From an uncultured bacterium (GTDB taxonomy: Bacteria > Verrucomicrobiota > Kiritimatiellia > RFP12 > UBA1067), in contig CACXPT010000022.1 of assembly GCA_902769585.1 (NCBI GenBank), positions 1 through 50,951 on the forward strand: a stretch of DNA of 50,951 nt, written 5' to 3'. The position numbers and the translations under genes were made by a program. Positions 46,774 through 50,951 of this stretch are shown one piece after another (the stretch's first letter is position 1; each line of letters opens with the position of its first letter). The notes below the pieces were generated by a model. That model was not told where the DNA came from. It saw only the letters and a list, made by a program, of their open reading frames with translations, and searched no databases.

Positions 46774-48741
46774 TCAGAGCTCGTCGAAGCCGACGGCGCG
46801 CACGCCGCATTCCTTCGCCGTCGCAAGGATCCGCTCCAGCCATTCGGTCTTCATGCTGATCCCCTTCGCGCCTGGCGAGATGCCGTGCGAGGTGAGCACG
46901 AACGCCTCCTTGCGCTCCGCCGCCCGGCGGATGCACTTCAGGATGTCCTCGATATCGGTGTGGTACGCCTCGCCGGCGATAACCGTGTCGAGACGGAACT
47001 GTCCCTTGGCCTTCTCCGCCGGAATGAACGCGCGGTCGACCGTGTGGATCGGCGCAAGGCCCGCCTGCTTCTCGCCCTTCGGGTCGAAGGGCGCAACGCC
47101 CTTGTGTCCGCCGCGCACGTGCGCAAAGCCCTTCTTCCGGAACAGCTCGTCCGCCTCGTCCGAACGGCGGCAGTTCGGGTAGGCGAACGACTTGATGGGG
47201 ATGTACGCGACGCGGCACGCCTCCCGCTGCGGCTCGATCTCTTCCTTGTAGTAGAGTGCCGCGCCCTTCTTCGTGATCGCCTCGTCTGCGTTGGCGTGCC
47301 GGAGTCCGTGCAGGCCCACGGAATGCCCCGCCTCGGAGAGACGCTTCATCGCGCGCACGGCCTCGCCGTCGATCGGACCGCACACGAAGAACGTCGCGTG
47401 CGCGCCATACTTCTCGAAGATCGGCAGCGCCTTCACCCAGTCGCCGAAGTTGCGGTCGTCGAACGACAGGACGAGCAGGCCCGTCTTCTTCTCCTCTTCC
47501 GATGGCTGGCAGTTCTCGACGCGCAGGTTCGTCACCGGACCGCCCTCGATGAACTTCTTCGAGCGGTTTCCGCCCCATCCCCGGCGATTCCGCACGCGCA
47601 CCCGTTCGAGATGCTTGCGCGAGCAGTTGCGGAACGTGACGTTCTCGGGATGGCGCGACTCGGGGCTGAAGAACGCGATCGGCTGGAGCGACTCGAAGCG
47701 GCAGTCCTCGAAGGTGATGTCGCGGATGCGCCAGTCGTCGGAACGGGCGTTGGAGGTCACTGGCCGCGCGCATTCCCTGAACTCGCACCGCGACACGCGG
47801 ATGTTCTCGATGTACACGCCCTTCTTCCCAGGAATCCACGCCGGCGTGAACCCGACGCCGCTCATCGTTTCGTGGAAGCGGCAGTTCTCGACCGCGACGT
47901 CGCGCACCGTGCCCGTGCCGATGCCGAAGCGGACTCCGTAGCAGCAGCTCCAGACGTCGCAGTTGGAGATGCGGATGTTCTCGCACGCGTGCTGTTCGGC
48001 GTGGCCCGGCTGCCTGCAGCTCGCGCGGATGGCGAAGCCGTCGTCGCCCGTCTTGATCGTGCAGCCGTCCACCGTGACGTTACGCGTGCAGTCAATGGAG
48101 AAGCCGTCGGAATTGGCGATCGTCCGGTCGGCGTCGATCGTCACGTTGCGGATGTCGAGTCCGTCGCAGCAGCGGAAATGCGCCGTCCACGCGGGCGTGT
48201 TGGCGAGCGTCTTGGAGAGGAAGAATATCACCATGTGGCCCGGACGGAACCATGAGCGGTCGAGGGGATGCAGCTTGAGGCCGTACTTGTACCCCGGGAA
48301 CCAGCTGTCCTCCTCGCATTCGCCGAAGAACGCGGGGCCGCTGCCGTCGATCGTTCCCTCGCCGGTGATGGACGCGCCCTCGACCTTGTAACCGAGGACG
48401 AGGTGTCCGCCGCTCCACTCCTCGGCGTCGCTCCAGAAGTTTTCGGGGAATGCGTCGTTGCGGTTGTAGTCCGCCTGTCGCGTGCTGCCCTTCAGCACGG
48501 CACCCTTCGCGAGGTGCAGCTCCACGTGCGAACGGAGCCAAACCGTGCCGCTCGTCCACGTCCCAGCCGGCACGACCACCCTTCCGCCGCCCGCGGCGTC
48601 CGCCGCGTCGAGAGCCTTCTGGATTGCCGCCGTGCACGTCTCGCCCGTGCGGGCGCCATAGTTGCGGATGTCGAAATCCGCCGCCGCGGCCATTGCCGCA
48701 ATGCCGAGAACCGTCGCAGACGCAAATCTTTTCAATGGCAT
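46774..48741 (-). CDS. GH28-like beta-helix fused to a NodB polysaccharide deacetylase domain
   Basis: 655 aa. Signal peptide (MPLKRFASATVLGIAAMAAA). N-terminal right-handed beta-helix (about 20-425) like GH28: FDIRNYGARTGETCTAAIQK, NSDGFSIDCTRNVTVDGC, KTGDDGFAIRAS. The usual GHG and RIK motifs are replaced (CCYGVRFGIG, SGVGFTPAW). From about 430: NodB-type deacetylase, LLVLSFDDRNFGDW (metal Asp pair) and GHSVGLHGLRHANAD (metal His pair). The fusion suggests pectin-like backbone cleavage or recognition joined to deacetylation. Start 48741 after AAGGAG. 15 bp from the upstream HzsA-like gene. Confidence 0.85.
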   Translation of the reverse strand: MPLKRFASATVLGIAAMAAAADFDIRNYGARTGETCTAAIQKALDAADAAGGGRVVVPAGTWTSGTVWLRSHVELHLAKGAVLKGSTRQADYNRNDAFPENFWSDAEEWSGGHLVLGYKVEGASITGEGTIDGSGPAFFGECEEDSWFPGYKYGLKLHPLDRSWFRPGHMVIFFLSKTLANTPAWTAHFRCCDGLDIRNVTIDADRTIANSDGFSIDCTRNVTVDGCTIKTGDDGFAIRASCRQPGHAEQHACENIRISNCDVWSCCYGVRFGIGTGTVRDVAVENCRFHETMSGVGFTPAWIPGKKGVYIENIRVSRCEFRECARPVTSNARSDDWRIRDITFEDCRFESLQPIAFFSPESRHPENVTFRNCSRKHLERVRVRNRRGWGGNRSKKFIEGGPVTNLRVENCQPSEEEKKTGLLVLSFDDRNFGDWVKALPIFEKYGAHATFFVCGPIDGEAVRAMKRLSEAGHSVGLHGLRHANADEAITKKGAALYYKEEIEPQREACRVAYIPIKSFAYPNCRRSDEADELFRKKGFAHVRGGHKGVAPFDPKGEKQAGLAPIHTVDRAFIPAEKAKGQFRLDTVIAGEAYHTDIEDILKCIRRAAERKEAFVLTSHGISPGAKGISMKTEWLERILATAKECGVRAVGFDEL

Positions 48742-48756
48742 GTCACAATCTCCTTC

Positions 48757-50951
48757 CTAGCGTTTCGGGGCGTTGTAGCCGCCGCGGCGGACCCAGCAGG
48801 AGTTGCACTCGCAGGCATCGTCGCGGCCGCATGTGCCCTGGATGTCATGCGCGGGCTTCGGCTTGAGCGACGCCTTCACGAGCAGCAGGAAGCGGGCTCG
48901 GTCCTCGGGCTTCACGAGCCACAGCACGCGGCTCCGCTCCTCCATGCCGCGGTTCACGAGCGCGTCGAACGGCTGCGCCGCCACCTTCTCGCCCAGCGCC
49001 TCCTTCACCGCCGCGCGCAGACGAGCCTCGCCGGCCGGATCTGCCTCGCGCGACTCCGGACGGTTCCACGAATATCCGCCGCCCACGGTGAACTCCGTCA
49101 CGTTGAGGTCCATCCAGAGCGCTAGCGTCTGGAGCTCGTCCTTGGAGAGCTTCGCGCCGCCGTGGCCGCGCTTCACCTTCTTCCAGAGCGGACTCGCCGC
49201 CGCGAAGTAGTCGTACGGCTTCGACTCGCGCGTCTCGCGGTAGCTCGCCACGAACGAGACCTGCTTGCGCTTGATGAGGTTGTAGACGCCGTTCGTGCCG
49301 ACGAGCGAGAACGCGGGGCGCCGCCCTTCGCCGAGCCCGTGGCATGAGATGCAGTGCCTGTCGAAGATCGGCTGCACGCTCTTCGTGAAGCTGAACGGAC
49401 CCGTGTAGCCGAGGTCCACCTCGGGCTTCGGGTCATACGTGGTGCGGCCGGCCGGACTCTGCACCGCGTATTTCGCCGCGCCGCTCTTGAACTTGTTCTC
49501 GTGGCAGCCCGTGCAGCCCTGCACCTCGCCCTTCTGCGCATAGATGAACGAGCGCATCGTGAACACCGCCACGCCGTTCGTGTCCACGGCCTGCAGCTGG
49601 ATCGGCACGCCAGCCGGGATGCGGAACTGCGCCGAGCCGTCGGCGGCCACGGGTACCGTGCCGAGCGACTCCTTGTGGAGGTCGAGGTCGTCGTGCTGGT
49701 TGAGCGTCTCGCGGCGGCAAGCGCCCATCACGTCGAGCTTGTTGATGCGCAGGCACTTGATCGAGTCCTTCGGCAGCTCGGAGCGGCAGTCGTACACGTT
49801 CTCCACGTAGCAGAGGCCCGTGTCCGGCGCCTTGTCGGGCGGCGGCAGGGTGGAGACGAGCGCCGGCGGCATCGGACGCTTCACGAGCGGGATCGGGTTG
49901 AAGGTGGAGATCTCGGGATCCTGGTAGATGAGCTCGCGGCCGCCGAGCGTGTCCACGAGCCAGATGCCGAACGCGGCCGGCGACGGCCACGCGGCCATGT
50001 ACTCCTCGCGGCGGTGGCGGGGGTGATAGTCCGGATAGCCGAGCGTCTCGTCCGAGTACGAGCAGAGGAAGAGCGTGTCGTTCACGGGGAACGGCGAGCA
50101 GTAGGCGCCGGGCGTGTTCCAGCCCTCGCTCTCGGGGAACGGCACCTCGGGCGTGACGCGCGTGACAGGCTTGAGTCCGTCCTCGCCCACGCTTGGGTCG
50201 AGCAGGAACAGCGATCCGCTCGTGATGTTGTGGTGCGCGCTCGCCGTGCAGAGCAGCAGGCGCGAACCGGGGATCGCCTTCGTCTCGGTGACGACGCCGA
50301 TGTCCTCCGAGTAGTTGCCGTAGACGTGCGACACGGCCGTGCCGTCGGGACGCGTGGCCCAGAGCGACTGGAACCACACGGCGTGGCGGTTGATGTAGTC
50401 CCACCGCGTGTAGGCGATGCGGCCGTCGTTCATCACGGCGGGCTCCCAAGCTGGCGGATGTTCTTCCCGCCCGCGTCGGCGCGGTAGAGGAGGAACGAGG
50501 GCACGTAGCGGCCCCAGTGGCAGCGGCCGTAGTTCTGTCCGCGCGTGGACGAGAACACGAACCCGCCGTCCGGCAGGTAGCACGGGTCGATGTCCTCGAT
50601 CATCGCGGTCTGGCGTCCGCCCTGCGTCTCCATCGGGTCGCCGGGGCAGCCCGTCACCTGGCGCACCCAGCTGCCGTCCGCCGCGCATTCGTAGATGAAG
50701 TAGCGGCGGTGGGCGATGGCGCGTTCGCCGCCCGCCTTGAAGCCGGGCCCGTAGATCGGGTGCGTGGGATCGACCTTCTTCACCCACGGGTCGTCGCGCA
50801 CGATCACCTCGGGCACCTTCAGCTTCTGCGCGTCGGCCGGCGGCTTCGCCGTGTGGTCGCAGAAGGAGAAGAGGATGCGGTCCGCGTTCCAGTGGAGGTC
50901 GGGGTTGATCACCGTGCCCGTCGGGAGCTTGTCGCCGAGCAGGGAGGATTT
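48757..50951 (-). pseudogene. HzsA-like (hydrazine synthase alpha middle domain family) diheme protein, frameshifted, 5' end off window
   Basis: Resembles the widespread HzsA-mid proteins of Planctomycetes and Verrucomicrobia: FSFCDHTAKPPADAQK, YFIYECAADGSWVRQVTGC, CYLPDGGFVFSSTRGQNYGR, then MNDGRIAYTRWDYINRHAVW. Two c-type heme motifs follow: CTGCH (GEVQGCTGCHENKF) and CISCH (FDRHCISCHGLGEG). A Cys-rich tail (GTCGRDDACECNSCWVRRGG) ends it. The frame changes near 50443 (IRQLGS to EPAVMNDG), a one-base indel by sequence or assembly. These proteins are not hydrazine synthases outside anammox bacteria; true function unknown. First visible gene of the four-gene minus-strand group. Confidence 0.78.

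Noticed and set aside
45772-48255. 827-aa plus ORF spanning two minus genes
   Set aside because: Covers antisense of two well-supported proteins and their gap; no start signal.

Overview
The window most likely comes from a GC-rich anaerobic gut or rumen bacterium of the Kiritimatiellota/Verrucomicrobiota group. This is inferred from gene content, not from a marker-gene tree: secreted beta-strand-repeat proteins, Tat-exported Gfo/Idh/MocA and sugar-isomerase proteins, a GH28-like enzyme, an HzsA-type c-heme protein, type III glutamine synthetase, and abundant short tandem or inverted repeats.

Layout. 1-5778 (minus): a frameshifted secreted repeat protein, an acyl carrier protein overlapping a secreted clan-A glycoside hydrolase, nagB, and a lipoprotein form of the YhcH/NanQ family. 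5958-6596: infC with an apparent AUC start. 6768-12506: gltD-gltB behind a sigma-54-type promoter. 20210-12879 (minus): glnA (type III)-purF-carA-pyrG, with a near-consensus sigma-54 promoter before glnA. The two convergent units make glutamine and glutamate and spend glutamine amide nitrogen on nucleotides. 20365-21527: a frameshifted REP-associated (RAYT-like) transposase carrying 24-bp tandem repeats. 21664-44034: a 22.4-kb genomic island inserted into the 3' end of a tRNA-Val(CAC) gene, bounded by 57-bp direct repeats. It holds an integrase, a small HTH regulator, a possible iteron block, a type I restriction-modification operon with an extra 608-aa gene between hsdS and hsdR, an ASCH-type protein, a paralogue pair, and a second operon (J-domain, HIRAN, Sel1 and a family of proteins sharing one unnamed module). 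Two structured leader/ncRNA candidates share a hairpin with the same 8-nt loop. 44205-50951 (minus): Gfo/Idh/MocA oxidoreductase, sugar isomerase-like protein, a GH28-NodB fusion and an HzsA-like diheme protein that is frameshifted and runs off the window.

Most striking signal. purF, carA and pyrG are peppered with in-frame insertions of several non-coding-type repeat families: REPIN-like double hairpins (three genes encode the same peptide core, SQLAATA), period-7 arrays, period-9 inverted arrays and a TGTTGCCA/TGGCAACA element. The same families lie between genes nearby. One REPIN half forms the N-terminus of the acyl carrier protein. A RAYT-like gene, the kind of enzyme that mobilises REPINs, lies a few kilobases away.

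Caveat: several genes (1-2022, 20365-21527, 48757-50951) carry frameshifts that may be biological or assembly errors; the sequence alone does not decide.
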